A stretch of DNA of 64,000 bases from Chryseobacterium sp. VAUSW3 (GCF_002205795.1 NZ_NIUY01000004.1:111783-175782); one strand, 5' to 3'; positions 1 to 10,418 are shown, numbered from the stretch's first letter. Made by a program: numbers and translations. Notes: a model not told the origin generated them from the sequence alone.

Positions 1-36
1 TACCAAAATGATGGTGAAATAATCATCTTAAGATAA
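1..36 (+). CDS. 3' end of an unidentified upstream gene (partial)
   Basis: Frame 1 is open from the window edge to a TAA at 34-36 and would encode a tail ending in NDGEIIILR. A strong hairpin terminator follows eight bases later, which supports a real gene end here. Eleven codons are too few to name a family. Confidence 0.45.
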   Translation, partial: YQNDGEIIILR

Positions 37-43
37 AAGAGAG

Positions 44-76
44 AAACGGTTCGCAGATTTGCGGACCGTTTTTTTT
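44..76. terminator. bidirectional intrinsic terminator
   Basis: AAACGGTTCGC (44-54) pairs with GCGGACCGTTT (61-71) apart from one wobble, followed by a T run. It lies between the end of the upstream plus-strand gene and the end of the convergent minus-strand oxygenase gene, so it can serve both. Confidence 0.85.
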
Positions 77-1280
77 AATACTGAAAATCTTTTGGAGTGT
101 GTTTGATATAGTCTTCCAGGACTTTCATCTGGTCTTTATGGCCAATTTCAACCAGTTTTCTGTTTTTCCTGGGATCGTCAAGATTATAAATCTGCTGTGC
201 AATCTGATTGGCTTTAATGATGAATTTAGGAAAAACCGCAGTCACCGCCACCTTTGGAATCTGCAGCCTTTCGTTAATTTCCCTGTCGAGCAGAAACCAG
301 TTCATGCTCTGGTGAAGATTCAGCAGAAGTTTGCGCTGAAAAGGATATTTGTAAATGGTGCTTTCCAGGTTTTCTGCCAGAAGTGCCTGAGCAAGCTGTA
401 CAGAATCTTCGTCGCCTTGATCCTGAAGGGTGCTCCATAAATAGAGCTGTTCCACGGCCTGCTGCCTGTTTTCCGGAAGGTATTCCGTGGGAATCCCGAG
501 AAGATAACCAATATATTTCCAGAGATGAAAAACACCTCCTTCTTCTTTTTCCGAAATCTTAACGCCGAGTTTCTTAAGTCCCTGCATCAAGACGAGGCTG
601 AAGCCCGTATAAGTCGCAATCATGTCCCAGAAGTTGATCGGTTCGCCCCAAATTTCGTAATCCCAGTCTTTTCCTTTTTCTTTAATTTTCAGTCTTGCGT
701 AAGAATGCATGAGTCTTGTTCTTATAATGAGCTGGTAGGCTTCAGAATTGACTTTCAGAGCATCTTCCCGGGTTACATGAACCCAGAATTCGAGCGTATC
801 TTTCAGACGTTTTACGGCGCCTTTTTTAAGTGCTCCCGTAAAAATTAAGGGTTTGTTGAGATAAGCATAATCATAGCCGCCCATGAGGACAAAATCGCGA
901 AGAATAATCAGTGCGTTGGTTCCGCTTCTCATGCAGAGTCTTGCACCGTTGTTGGCTAAATCTTCATCAAACCAGTTTGGGACCTCCTGCATCTGGAGAA
1001 AAAATCTTTTTAAACTTTCCGGCTCATCAGCGTTTTCGGAGATCTTTGAGGTTGAATATTTCTTAATCAGGGCACTGGCTTCCGGATAAGGAAGTTTCAG
1101 GTAGGTTTCTTTCACCAGATCATCACTCAAATCATCCACCTCATGATAAAGTGACGCATATTTTTCAAAATTACCGAGATCGGGTGTAACATCTGCCCAA
1201 TCCAAAAGTTCTTTTCCATTGCCTTTTTCCCAAAAATTTTTGAAATGCGGAGCGTTGTGAAATCGGGGTTCAGCCTTCAT
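75..1280 (-). CDS. oxygenase MpaB family protein (DUF2236)
   Basis: The 401-residue protein resembles the DUF2236/MpaB family (latex-clearing-protein and rubber-oxygenase relatives), heme-dependent oxygenases whose bacterial members mostly lack known substrates. Visible family features are the central stretch IIRTRLMHSYARLKI, matching the conserved Arg-rich/His segment of the family, and the preceding hydrophobic LIILRDFVLMGGYDYAYLNKP region. No signal peptide is evident, so a cytoplasmic or membrane-associated location is likely. It is transcribed divergently from the DEAD-box helicase gene and ends against the bidirectional terminator at 44-76. The substrate cannot be read from sequence. 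Confidence 0.75.
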   Translation of the reverse strand: MKAEPRFHNAPHFKNFWEKGNGKELLDWADVTPDLGNFEKYASLYHEVDDLSDDLVKETYLKLPYPEASALIKKYSTSKISENADEPESLKRFFLQMQEVPNWFDEDLANNGARLCMRSGTNALIILRDFVLMGGYDYAYLNKPLIFTGALKKGAVKRLKDTLEFWVHVTREDALKVNSEAYQLIIRTRLMHSYARLKIKEKGKDWDYEIWGEPINFWDMIATYTGFSLVLMQGLKKLGVKISEKEEGGVFHLWKYIGYLLGIPTEYLPENRQQAVEQLYLWSTLQDQGDEDSVQLAQALLAENLESTIYKYPFQRKLLLNLHQSMNWFLLDREINERLQIPKVAVTAVFPKFIIKANQIAQQIYNLDDPRKNRKLVEIGHKDQMKVLEDYIKHTPKDFQY

Positions 1281-1413
1281 TAATTCGTGTTTTTACAATT
1301 TCGGTTCAAAAAATTAAATTACAGGATTGCAATCTTCAAGCCATTAAAGTTACAAATTATTGATACTCTAGTAAAGTAAAATGCTAAAAGCAGAAATGCT
1401 GTTTTGAATAGGT

Positions 1414-1421
1414 TATCTTTG
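1414..1421 (+). promoter_or_regulatory. -7 promoter box for the DEAD-box helicase gene
   Basis: TATCTTTG matches the Bacteroidota -7 consensus TAnnTTTG and lies 19 bases before the ATG at 1441. No convincing -33 TTTG was seen at the usual spacing. Confidence 0.55.
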
Positions 1422-1440
1422 CAAATTAAACTAAAATTAT

Positions 1441-2583
1441 ATGTCTTTTGAATCTTTAGGCTTGTCACACAATATTATAAAATCGGTAAGAAAACTTGGT
1501 TTTCTGAAACCTTTTCCAATCCAGGAGCAAACCGTTCCGGTGATCTTATCGGGGAAAGACCTGATGGGAATTGCCCAAACAGGATCGGGTAAAACGGCCT
1601 GTTTTGTAATGCCAATTCTGGAAAAACTTCAGGACGAAGAAGTGAAAAAAGACAGAAATATTCAGATTTTGGTTTTAGCGCCGACACGGGAACTGGTGAT
1701 TCAGATTGATGAGGTTTTCAGGGCTTTTACCGAAAATCTGAGGCGGGAAATCCGTACCATGGCAGTTTTCGGCGGGGTTTCAATCAATCCGCAAATGAAA
1801 GGAATGTTCGGCGTAGAGGTTTTGGTGGCAACACCGGGAAGATTGCTTGATTTAATTGAGCATAAAGCATTGAGTATTTCTAAAATCAGTCACCTCGTTA
1901 TTGATGAAGCCGATAAAATGTTCCAGTTAGGATTTGAAGAGGAAATGAATAAGCTCTTCGCCATGATGCCTTCCAAAAAACAGACGGTTTTATTTTCCGC
2001 AACGCTCAACGATAAAGTCGAAGAAATCAAAAAACGTCTGACCATCAATCCGGTCCTCGTAGAAATTAAAGCCGAAGAAGTTGATCTCGATAAGATTACG
2101 CAACTTGTTTATCATGTTGCTGAAGAAAGAAAAGGTCCGTTTTTAAGATATTTACTAAAAGAAAAAAATATCAGGCAGGCTTTAGTTTTTACTTCGTCCA
2201 CAAGAAGTGCCGACAATCTGGCAGAAAAACTCAAGAAAAATAAAATTCCTGCAACCGCTGTTCACGGTAAAAAATCCCAGGGTTCGAGATCCGGAAATTT
2301 AAGAGATTTTAAAGAAGGCGAAACTCAAATCCTTGTCGCTACAGATCTTATTGGGCGTGGAATTCATATTGAGTCTTTAGAATATGTCATCAATTACGAG
2401 CTACCACGTTCACCGTTGGATTATGTGCACCGTATCGGCAGAACCGGCCGTGCGTTGGAGTCCGGAACTGCAATTACTCTGCTGACGGACGACGAACTGC
2501 AGCATTTCCGGGTGATCCAGAAAAAGATGGGCAAACGGGTAGAACTTATAAGAACGGAAGACATTAATCTTCACGGATATTAA
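1441..2583 (+). CDS. DEAD/DEAH-box ATP-dependent RNA helicase, RhlE-like
   Basis: An RNA-unwinding helicase of superfamily 2 acting in ribosome assembly or RNA decay. The motifs are complete and in order: Q-motif region near residue 28, Walker A AQTGSGKT (45-52), PTREL, TPGR, DEAD (about 155-158), SAT, and motif VI HRIGRTGR (about 330-337). At 380 residues it is a minimal helicase core without the long basic or RNA-binding C-terminal tail of DbpA/DeaD proteins, so it is closest to compact RhlE-type enzymes. The start is an ATG 19 bases after a -7 box. It ends just before a bidirectional terminator shared with gap. Confidence 0.93.
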   Translation: MSFESLGLSHNIIKSVRKLGFLKPFPIQEQTVPVILSGKDLMGIAQTGSGKTACFVMPILEKLQDEEVKKDRNIQILVLAPTRELVIQIDEVFRAFTENLRREIRTMAVFGGVSINPQMKGMFGVEVLVATPGRLLDLIEHKALSISKISHLVIDEADKMFQLGFEEEMNKLFAMMPSKKQTVLFSATLNDKVEEIKKRLTINPVLVEIKAEEVDLDKITQLVYHVAEERKGPFLRYLLKEKNIRQALVFTSSTRSADNLAEKLKKNKIPATAVHGKKSQGSRSGNLRDFKEGETQILVATDLIGRGIHIESLEYVINYELPRSPLDYVHRIGRTGRALESGTAITLLTDDELQHFRVIQKKMGKRVELIRTEDINLHGY

Positions 2584-2600
2584 CCGAAAAACATAAAAAA

Positions 2601-2623
2601 CCTCTCAAAGCTGAGAGGTTTTT
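2601..2623. terminator. bidirectional terminator between helicase and gap
   Basis: CCTCTCA (2601-2607) and TGAGAGG (2612-2618) form a 7 bp stem with a 4-base loop, flanked by an A run and a T run, between two convergent genes. Confidence 0.9.
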
Positions 2624-2649
2624 ATTGTTTTGGATTGTTTGTTCAGTTC

Positions 2650-3672
<1,023 letters not shown>

Positions 3673-3710
3673 TTATTTAACGTTTATTATTTTAAAGAAA
3701 GGTTTTCCCT

Positions 3711-4697
3711 CTAAATCGCCAGTATTTCTGAAAGCTTCAGTAAATTTTGATCAATCTCGTTATGTTTTTTAATGGCTTCTTCAAAAGGGGTATACACCAG
3801 GTTATTGGACTGCATTCCTGCCATCTTGTTGGTTTTTCCTGCCATTAAACCTATTACCGCGCCATATCCCAGGCGGCTTGCTAAAACCCGGTCGGCACAG
3901 CTTGGTGAGCCACCTCTCTGGATATGCCCCAGAATTGCTACACGGATATCATAATCCGGGAATCCTGCTTTTGTAGCTTTTGCCAGATCGTAGATGCTGC
4001 CCAGTTTTTCACCTTCGGCAACGACTACAATACTTGAAGTTTTTCCGGCTTTTTCTGCTTTTTCAAATGTTTCGAAAAGATCATCGATGCTGTCTTTTCG
4101 TTCAGGAATCAGAATATCAACTGCTCCGGTAGCAATCCCGCTGTTCAAAGCAATAAATCCCGCGTCGCGTCCCATTACTTCTACAAAAAATACCCGGTTG
4201 TGGGAGGTTGCTGTATCCCGGATTTTGTCGATGGCTTCCATCGCGGTATTCAGAGCGGTATCGTAGCCAATGGTATTGTCCGTTCCGAAAATATCGTTGT
4301 CGATGGTTCCCGGAATACCGATAACCTTGACTCCGAATTCTTCGTTGAAAATTTTTGCGCCGGTAAAAGTACCGTCACCGCCGATGCATACTAAACCGTC
4401 GATTCCGCGTTTTACCAAGTTATCGTAAGCTTTTTTCCGCCCTTCTTTGGTTTTGAATTCCAACGATCTTGCAGATCTCAGAATGGTGCCTCCGGCTCCG
4501 ATGATGTTTTTCACCGACCGTGGTCCCATTTTAGTAAAATCATCATTAATAAGACCATTGTAGCCTTCTCTTACACCATAACATTCTATTTTAAAATGAC
4601 TTGCAGTTCGTACTACCGCTCTCAATGCGGCGTTCATCCCCGGGGCATCACCACCTGAGGTGAAAACCGCTATCTTTTTTACTGCACTTTCTTCCAT
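3711..4697 (-). CDS. pfkA: ATP-dependent 6-phosphofructokinase
   Basis: It phosphorylates fructose 6-phosphate to fructose 1,6-bisphosphate, the committed step of glycolysis. GGDAPGMN (15-22) and GGDGT (106-110) form the nucleotide site; the glycine in GGDG, rather than the Asp of PPi-type enzymes, points to ATP use. Substrate and catalytic motifs PGTIDND (129-135) and MGRDAGF (175-181) are present. The length of 328 residues is typical of short bacterial PfkA. It is first in a likely pfkA-gap unit with a -7 box 18 bases upstream. Confidence 0.96.
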   Translation of the reverse strand: MEESAVKKIAVFTSGGDAPGMNAALRAVVRTASHFKIECYGVREGYNGLINDDFTKMGPRSVKNIIGAGGTILRSARSLEFKTKEGRKKAYDNLVKRGIDGLVCIGGDGTFTGAKIFNEEFGVKVIGIPGTIDNDIFGTDNTIGYDTALNTAMEAIDKIRDTATSHNRVFFVEVMGRDAGFIALNSGIATGAVDILIPERKDSIDDLFETFEKAEKAGKTSSIVVVAEGEKLGSIYDLAKATKAGFPDYDIRVAILGHIQRGGSPSCADRVLASRLGYGAVIGLMAGKTNKMAGMQSNNLVYTPFEEAIKKHNEIDQNLLKLSEILAI

Positions 4698-4715
4698 ATA
4701 TTAAAATTTTCAGCA

Positions 4716-4723
4716 CAAATTTA
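4716..4723 (-). promoter_or_regulatory. -7 promoter box for pfkA
   Basis: The minus strand reads TAAATTTG, a full match to TAnnTTTG, ending 18 bases before the pfkA start codon. Confidence 0.55.
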
Positions 4724-4844
4724 CAAAATCTCTCTCAAATATTGGCCTAACATTTAACAGCTTTGGAATATCATTTAAAATTAATATCATCACCCAAATG
4801 GGCGGTGAACCTCAGGTTTAATTTTTTAATCTGCAAATATTGAT

Positions 4845-4852
4845 TAATTTTG
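4845..4852 (+). promoter_or_regulatory. -7 box abutting the start of the small histidine-rich gene
   Basis: TAATTTTG ends only four bases before the ATG at 4857, so a transcript starting at the usual distance would begin at or next to the start codon. Confidence 0.5.
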
Positions 4853-4856
4853 CGGA

Positions 4857-5213
4857 ATGTTGAGAAATAAAACATATCAGCGATTGGCAGCCGTAATTTT
4901 TACAGCGGTTTATCTTTTCGTGGCTTTGTTCTCACAGAATATTCACAATCACAGCAGTGGTGAAGTTTTCAAGGAATTTAATTTTAAGAAAACAGAAAAA
5001 ACTTATTCGCAAGGTCATTTGTCACAGGAATTTACCGACTGCTTGTCCTGTCATCTGCTTCACGACGGTCATTCTCTGGTTCCGGAGGATTTTCAGTTCA
5101 AATTTGTGCAGCCCGATGATTTTCAGAAAGAAATTTTCGCCTATGCACAGCGGTTTTCTAAACTTGAAAACCGTTACTTCCAACTTCGCGGTCCTCCATC
5201 AAATTTCATTTAA
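4857..5213 (+). CDS. small histidine-rich exported or membrane protein of unknown function
   Basis: The protein of 118 residues has one N-terminal hydrophobic segment (about 9-26), which would place the rest in the periplasm or anchor it in the inner membrane. The outside part carries clustered possible metal ligands: HNHSSG just after the membrane segment and CLSCHLLHDGH in the middle. It is followed by a TonB-dependent receptor gene (90 bases) and then a lipoprotein gene, a likely unit. By analogy with His-rich partners of metal receptors it may help in metal acquisition or sensing, but this is inference; no family was recognised. Confidence 0.7.
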   Translation: MLRNKTYQRLAAVIFTAVYLFVALFSQNIHNHSSGEVFKEFNFKKTEKTYSQGHLSQEFTDCLSCHLLHDGHSLVPEDFQFKFVQPDDFQKEIFAYAQRFSKLENRYFQLRGPPSNFI

Positions 5214-5303
5214 ATTACACATTTCCAGTGAAATGTATTGTTAAAGGTTTTTGACTAAATCTTTAAAGTTTTCGTATTTGATTAATTTGAAATTTACATT
5301 TAA

Positions 5304-7688
5304 ATGAAATTTACTTTCAATATCCTGTTGATCTTTTTTGGATTAACCTTCATCAGCGCACAGCAAACATTTAAAATTCAGGGCAAAATTATCGATTTTC
5401 ATGATAAAGTTCCGCTCAAAAACGCCGTTATCAAAATAGGAAATTATACCGAAACTTCGGACCATAACGGGTTTTTCAGTTTCAGTTCCGTGAAAAAAGG
5501 GAAGTATGCCATTACCGCAACCCATCCCGATTGTGAGGCCTATACTGATCAGATCACTGTAAATGATAATCTGGAAATCACCCTTAATCTTGAACATCAT
5601 ATATCAGATATCGAAACGGTGGCCATTCACGCCGCGCATAAAAAGTCGACTCCTTTAATTATCAGGACATTAGATAAAAAAGAAATCGAAAGAAATTCCA
5701 CCGAAAATCTGGGGAATGTTTTATCGGGAATTTCTGGAGTCAGCGCTCTGAAAACCGGAAATAATATCGCAAAACCTATTATTCATGGACTTTACGGAAG
5801 CCGGATTTCAATCATCAATAACGGGGTGAAGATGGCCGAACAGGAATGGGGCGTCGAGCATGCACCGAATGTGGACATTACCCATTTCGAACATATCGAT
5901 GTCATAAAAGGTGCATCTGCGCTGAAATATGGCAGTGATGCAATCGGCGGTGTTGTTTTGCTGGTTCCTGAAATCTTCAAAAAAATTGATACGCTGAAAG
6001 GGTCTGCGAATGTCTCCGGGATTTCCAACGGACGCCGAATCGGTGTTGACCTGAATGTGGTAAAAACCTGGGAAAATGGTTGGGCCGTGAAAGCTAACGG
6101 AGGCTACAAAAAACTTGGCGACCTGGAAACTCCCAATTATCTGTTGATGAACACGGGGATGAATTTTAATTCTTTTGGTTTTACGGTGCAAAACAACAGT
6201 TTCCTTCAGGGAATATCGGCGGATTACAGCATGACGGGTCAGGAAATCGGTATTTTCCGAGGTTCCCATATTGGTAATCTTGAGGATTTTTATAAGGTAT
6301 TAAATTCTGACCTTCCCATTTACACGAGGGATTTTTCTTACTCGATCGACAATCCGAAACAGCAGATCCAGCATCATTTGGCTAAAATTTCGGCTTACAA
6401 AAGATTTAAAGATTTGGGGAAATTTTCTGTTGATTACAGTTTTCAGTACAATCACCGCAAAGAGTATGATTTAAGAAGAGGCGAACTTTCAGAAATTCCG
6501 TCGCTCGATCTGGAACTTTTCACCAATAATCTGAATATTACCAACTTAATTGAAAGAAAAAACTGGAATCTGGAAACTGGAATCGATGTGAGTTACCAGT
6601 ACAATTACTCCACGCCACAAACAATGGCCAGAAGACTGGTTCCAAATTATTCGAAATATTCGGGTGGAATGTATTCTGTCCTCAAATACAGAATTAATCC
6701 AAAACTGAATGTTGAAGGCGGTTTGCGTTATGACCACACAAAGTATAAGGTAAAAAAATGGTACGATGAAAATGACTGGAATAACCTTTACGCTGGAGAT
6801 TTTGCAGAATTTTATGTAGAAAACGATGGAAACAGGGTTTTTACAAAGCCGGTTTTAACGTACAGAAATCTGTCTTTTAACGCGGGTATAGATTTAAATC
6901 CCTCAGAAAATTTCAGTCTCAAATTCAACTACGCGAAAGTGGCAAGAACACCCAATATTGCTGAACTTTTTGCGGACGGACTCCATCATTCTGCCGCGGT
7001 TCTCGAACTTGGGAACATGCGCCTGAAAAATGAAGAAGGCAACCAGTTCAATCTTAACATCGATTCTAAATTTAATGTTTTGGGAGGTCTGCAGCTTTCA
7101 GTGAATCCTTATTTGTTTCTTACCAAAAACTTTATCAACCAAATTCCGACGGGAATTCAGAACACCATCCGCGGCGTTTTTCCGGTTTGGAGTTATGAAC
7201 AGATTGATGCGAGAATGTTCGGAGTTGATTTCGATGCGCAGCTGAAAATCAATAATGATTTCACCTATAGAGGAAGATTTGCGTACGTAAACGGTAAAGA
7301 TCAAACAAATAATCAGCCATTAATCCTCATGCTGCCGCCGAACTTTGCAAACAGTATTGAGTTTTCAAAACCGGAATGGAAAAACTTCAATTTCAAAATC
7401 GAACACCAAACCTTCCTGCAGCAAAAGGAATATCCGCTTTTTAATCCTACCATAAACGTATATGAAAATGGGGAAGAAGTAGAGAAAACCCTCGATTTAT
7501 CTACACCGCCGCCAGCTTATGCTTTGTGGAGCATACAGACTGGCTTCAGATTAAATAAGCATTTTTCTGCCGGTTTGAATGTGACGAATCTTTTCGATAA
7601 AAACTACAGGGATTACCTGAACAGGATGCGTTTTTTCTCTTATGAAATGGGCAGAAACATCATTTTCAATGTAAAATACAACTTCTAA
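5304..7688 (+). CDS. TonB-dependent outer-membrane receptor
   Basis: A 794-residue active-transport channel of the outer membrane, energised by TonB/ExbBD. A signal peptide ends near FISAQQ; a CarboxypepD_reg-like beta domain follows (about 22-105), then the plug (about 115-225, with the GIHGLYGSR-like and GSDAIGGVV segments) and a long beta-barrel ending in an aromatic residue (NVKYNF). The barrel stretch ELFADGLHHSAAVLELGN resembles the equivalent segment of ZnuD-type receptors, and the upstream protein is histidine-rich, so zinc or another metal is the best guess for substrate. It is not a SusC protein: it is short and no SusD gene follows. Confidence 0.88.
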   Translation: MKFTFNILLIFFGLTFISAQQTFKIQGKIIDFHDKVPLKNAVIKIGNYTETSDHNGFFSFSSVKKGKYAITATHPDCEAYTDQITVNDNLEITLNLEHHISDIETVAIHAAHKKSTPLIIRTLDKKEIERNSTENLGNVLSGISGVSALKTGNNIAKPIIHGLYGSRISIINNGVKMAEQEWGVEHAPNVDITHFEHIDVIKGASALKYGSDAIGGVVLLVPEIFKKIDTLKGSANVSGISNGRRIGVDLNVVKTWENGWAVKANGGYKKLGDLETPNYLLMNTGMNFNSFGFTVQNNSFLQGISADYSMTGQEIGIFRGSHIGNLEDFYKVLNSDLPIYTRDFSYSIDNPKQQIQHHLAKISAYKRFKDLGKFSVDYSFQYNHRKEYDLRRGELSEIPSLDLELFTNNLNITNLIERKNWNLETGIDVSYQYNYSTPQTMARRLVPNYSKYSGGMYSVLKYRINPKLNVEGGLRYDHTKYKVKKWYDENDWNNLYAGDFAEFYVENDGNRVFTKPVLTYRNLSFNAGIDLNPSENFSLKFNYAKVARTPNIAELFADGLHHSAAVLELGNMRLKNEEGNQFNLNIDSKFNVLGGLQLSVNPYLFLTKNFINQIPTGIQNTIRGVFPVWSYEQIDARMFGVDFDAQLKINNDFTYRGRFAYVNGKDQTNNQPLILMLPPNFANSIEFSKPEWKNFNFKIEHQTFLQQKEYPLFNPTINVYENGEEVEKTLDLSTPPPAYALWSIQTGFRLNKHFSAGLNVTNLFDKNYRDYLNRMRFFSYEMGRNIIFNVKYNF

Positions 7689-7698
7689 AAATTACAGC

Positions 7699-8256
7699 AT
7701 GCAAACATTAAAAAATATAAAATATTTACTCATCGTTTTCTTTTCTTTGGTTTCCATCGCCTGCAGCAGAGCCGATGAAGATGAAGATGTACTTTCGCAG
7801 GAAGATATTTCGAATATCATTCTAAACGTTAAGGATGATGTTACAGGAATCGTAAAAACCTATAATTATACGGTAAATGCTGCAACAAATCCTGTCATAA
7901 AGTTGGAAGACGGAAAAACCTATACTGTTGAAGCCATTTTTAAAAACGGTAACGAAGATGAAACCGAAAGCATAAAATCTGCTAAAGACGAACATTTCCT
8001 GATATTCGATTTTCAGGGTTCGCAGATTGAGTTAACACGGGAAGACGACGAATCCTCCACAAGAACCGACGGAAATAAACTCGGACTCCTTACAAAATGG
8101 AATGTGATAAAGACGCTAAACGCGCCAAATCCCAAACTCGAACTCCAGTTAATTCACGATGCACTTTCGGTAAGCGAAGAGCAATCCGGCTCTGCATTCG
8201 GAACAGCGGAAGGCGGTGAAACAGACGCGGTTGCTGTTTTTGGCATGAGTAATTGA
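7699..8256 (+). CDS. putative lipoprotein encoded with the TonB-dependent receptor
   Basis: The protein has 185 residues. Its N-terminus has a hydrophobic stretch followed by SIACSRAD, a lipobox with Cys22 as the likely lipidated residue. The mature part is acidic (EDEDVLSQED) and probably all beta. It begins 10 bases after the receptor stop codon, so it is almost certainly cotranscribed and may sit on the outer membrane as an accessory factor for the receptor. I recognise no named family. Confidence 0.72.
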   Translation: MQTLKNIKYLLIVFFSLVSIACSRADEDEDVLSQEDISNIILNVKDDVTGIVKTYNYTVNAATNPVIKLEDGKTYTVEAIFKNGNEDETESIKSAKDEHFLIFDFQGSQIELTREDDESSTRTDGNKLGLLTKWNVIKTLNAPNPKLELQLIHDALSVSEEQSGSAFGTAEGGETDAVAVFGMSN

Positions 8257-8308
8257 TTTTTAACGTTCTTTAGTATTATATGAATGTTAAAATCTAAAAA
8301 ATTATTAC

Positions 8309-8316
8309 TATTTTTG
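8309..8316 (+). promoter_or_regulatory. -7 promoter box for trigger factor
   Basis: TATTTTTG matches TAnnTTTG and lies 25 bases before the ATG at 8342. Confidence 0.5.
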
Positions 8317-8341
8317 CAACCTAAATTTTCAAAACATAACA

Positions 8342-9676
8342 ATGAACGTTACAGCGACAAACCACGATGAAGTAAGCGCGTTACTTACAGTTACGATAGA
8401 TAAATCAGACTACAAAGATAAAGTTGAAAAACAACTGATCAATTATGCTAAAAACGCACAGGTTCCTGGATTCAGAAAAGGAAAAGTGCCATTGAGCATG
8501 GTAAGAAAGCAGTATGAAGCTGGTATCGCTTTTGAAGAAATCAACAAGCAGGTTTCTGATGCACTGAATAACTATGTAAACGAGAACAAACTTAGATTGG
8601 TTGGCCAGCCTGTACCACAGCCTGTAGATGACCTTAACCTTAATGCAGAGCAGCTTTCTGTTGCTTTTGAAGTTGGTTACGAGCCAGATTTCACCATCGA
8701 CTTAAGTAAATATGAAGCGCCACACTATCAGGTAGAAGCTTCTGATAAAGAAATCGGGCAAAGCATCGAAAACATGCAGAAGCGTTTCGCAACTCAGGTT
8801 CCACAGGATGCAATTGCTGATGATTCTCACGTAGCGCTGGAAATTAACCAGGTTGTTGAAGAAAATGCAGAAGGAGAGCATAACCACGCTCCAAAATCTG
8901 TTGTAATTAATGCAGAGAAAAAAGAAGCTTTCAACCTTGTTAAAGCTTTGAAAATGGATGAAACCGTAAAAGTTTCTAAAGAAGATTTACTGAACAACGA
9001 AACTTTGGCTACAGAATTAGGTTTCAGTAAAGCAGAAGTTGAGCACCTTCACCACTATCAGTTAGAGGTGAAAGTTAAAGATTTCTATGGTTTGAATTTG
9101 GCAAAACTTGATCAGGATTTATTCGATAAAGTATATGGTGAAGGAAACATTAAATCTGAAGAGGAGCTTAAAGCAAAAGTAAAGAGCGAGTTGGATGAGT
9201 ATTTCCAGCAAAATGCAGATGTACATTTCGTGAACAAAGTTCTGGAGCAGATCAACGAAAAAGAAGAAGTAAAACTTCCTGAAAATTTCCTTATCAAATT
9301 CTTAATGTTCAGCAACGAAAATATCAAGTCTGAAGAGCATGCAAAAGAAGTTCTAGAAGCGGAAAGAAATCAGTTAAAATACCAGATTCTTGAAGGTAAA
9401 CTGATGAACGATAACGAGATTAAACTGGAGTATGCTGATATCCTTTCTCAAGCGGAGCAGTTGGTGAAAAACCAGTTGGCAATCTACGGAATCCACCATT
9501 TATCTGATGAAGAAATTCAGAAATATGCTGTTGAAATGCTGAAAGATCAAGAGCAGGTTCGTCAGATTTCCGCAGAAGTTGGAATGGCTAAACTGAAAGA
9601 TGTAATCCTGGAGAAAGCAACTAAAAAAGCCACTAAAATCTCTCACGATGAGTTTTTAGAAGAACTGAAAAAGTAA
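8342..9676 (+). CDS. tig: trigger factor, ribosome-associated chaperone
   Basis: It binds near the ribosomal exit tunnel and shields nascent chains. The ribosome-binding signature GFRKGK is at residues 43-48, in an N-terminal domain of normal layout. The middle region corresponding to the PPIase domain is divergent, as is common in Bacteroidota, and the C-terminal helical arm domain (about 260-440) is rich in charged residues. The length of 444 residues is typical. It is a single gene with its own promoter and terminator; the codon and amino-acid use looks like that of a highly expressed gene. Confidence 0.93.
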   Translation: MNVTATNHDEVSALLTVTIDKSDYKDKVEKQLINYAKNAQVPGFRKGKVPLSMVRKQYEAGIAFEEINKQVSDALNNYVNENKLRLVGQPVPQPVDDLNLNAEQLSVAFEVGYEPDFTIDLSKYEAPHYQVEASDKEIGQSIENMQKRFATQVPQDAIADDSHVALEINQVVEENAEGEHNHAPKSVVINAEKKEAFNLVKALKMDETVKVSKEDLLNNETLATELGFSKAEVEHLHHYQLEVKVKDFYGLNLAKLDQDLFDKVYGEGNIKSEEELKAKVKSELDEYFQQNADVHFVNKVLEQINEKEEVKLPENFLIKFLMFSNENIKSEEHAKEVLEAERNQLKYQILEGKLMNDNEIKLEYADILSQAEQLVKNQLAIYGIHHLSDEEIQKYAVEMLKDQEQVRQISAEVGMAKLKDVILEKATKKATKISHDEFLEELKK

Positions 9677-9696
9677 TTTCACTTCAATAAATAGAA

Positions 9697-9729
9697 AATC
9701 CGTTCTGTAAATGCAGAACGGATTTTTTT
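9697..9729. terminator. terminator between tig and the mgtC-like gene
   Basis: AATCCGTTCTG and CAGAACGGATT form an 11 bp perfect stem with a 5-base loop, followed by eight or more T residues, between convergent genes. Confidence 0.93.
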
Positions 9730-9749
9730 TGTGGAATTCTTATTCAAAA

Positions 9750-10394
9750 TCAGTAGCTGAAATATTCCAGATCACTGTTGCTGAGAAGATAAGTTTCCAG
9801 CTTCTGGATATCTTTATTTTTGATGTGAATATCGAGTGTAATAAGAATGCTGTTGTTTTTTTTCTCGAGCGAAATTTCTGAAACATCTTTGGTGATGTTT
9901 TTAATTTCCCTGAGAATTCCTTCCTTATGTGAGAAGTTTTCAGCAGAAAGCTGCAGTCTCAGGAGTTTGCTGTGATGCTGCGGCAAAAAATACCTGGTGA
10001 TATATTCTGCAGAATTAATGATAATAATGGCGGAAATAAGAAAAGTAAATGCAATATAAACCTCACCAAAGCCAATCGACATTCCAATGGCAGCTGCAAT
10101 CCAAATTACACCGGCGGTAGTGAGTCCGTAAATCGTGAAGCCTTCTTTAAAAATGACTCCGGCACCCAGAAAGCCAATTCCGCTCACAATATAAGAGGCG
10201 ATTCTCGTGGGGTCGCCATCGCCGGCAAGTTTATAGGAAATAATCGAGAAAAGAGTAGAACCCAGACAAATGACGGTGATGGTTTTCAACCCCGCGGATT
10301 TGTCTTTCATTTCCCGTTCGAAACCCAGAATCAGCCCGGCAACGATCGAAATAATGGCTTTATAAACATCTAAAAGTTCAAAATGCTCCGACAT
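9750..10394 (-). CDS. MgtC/SapB family membrane protein
   Basis: The 214-residue protein has four to five membrane segments in the first 140 residues with the MgtC signature GFEREMKDKSAGLKT and GIGFLGAGVIFK, then a cytoplasmic ACT-like domain of about 70 residues. MgtC proteins affect magnesium homeostasis and F-type ATPase activity in intracellular pathogens; roles in environmental bacteria are less clear. It is last in a three-gene unit (11917 to 9750) with gaps of 5 and 24 bases. Confidence 0.88.
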   Translation of the reverse strand: MSEHFELLDVYKAIISIVAGLILGFEREMKDKSAGLKTITVICLGSTLFSIISYKLAGDGDPTRIASYIVSGIGFLGAGVIFKEGFTIYGLTTAGVIWIAAAIGMSIGFGEVYIAFTFLISAIIIINSAEYITRYFLPQHHSKLLRLQLSAENFSHKEGILREIKNITKDVSEISLEKKNNSILITLDIHIKNKDIQKLETYLLSNSDLEYFSY

Positions 10395-10418
10395 TTTTTA
10401 TTTAAAGATATAATTTTT

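Noticed and set aside
5808..6269. Open frame of 153 codons opposite the TonB receptor gene
   Set aside because: No promoter, no motif, and fully overlapped by the receptor plug region.
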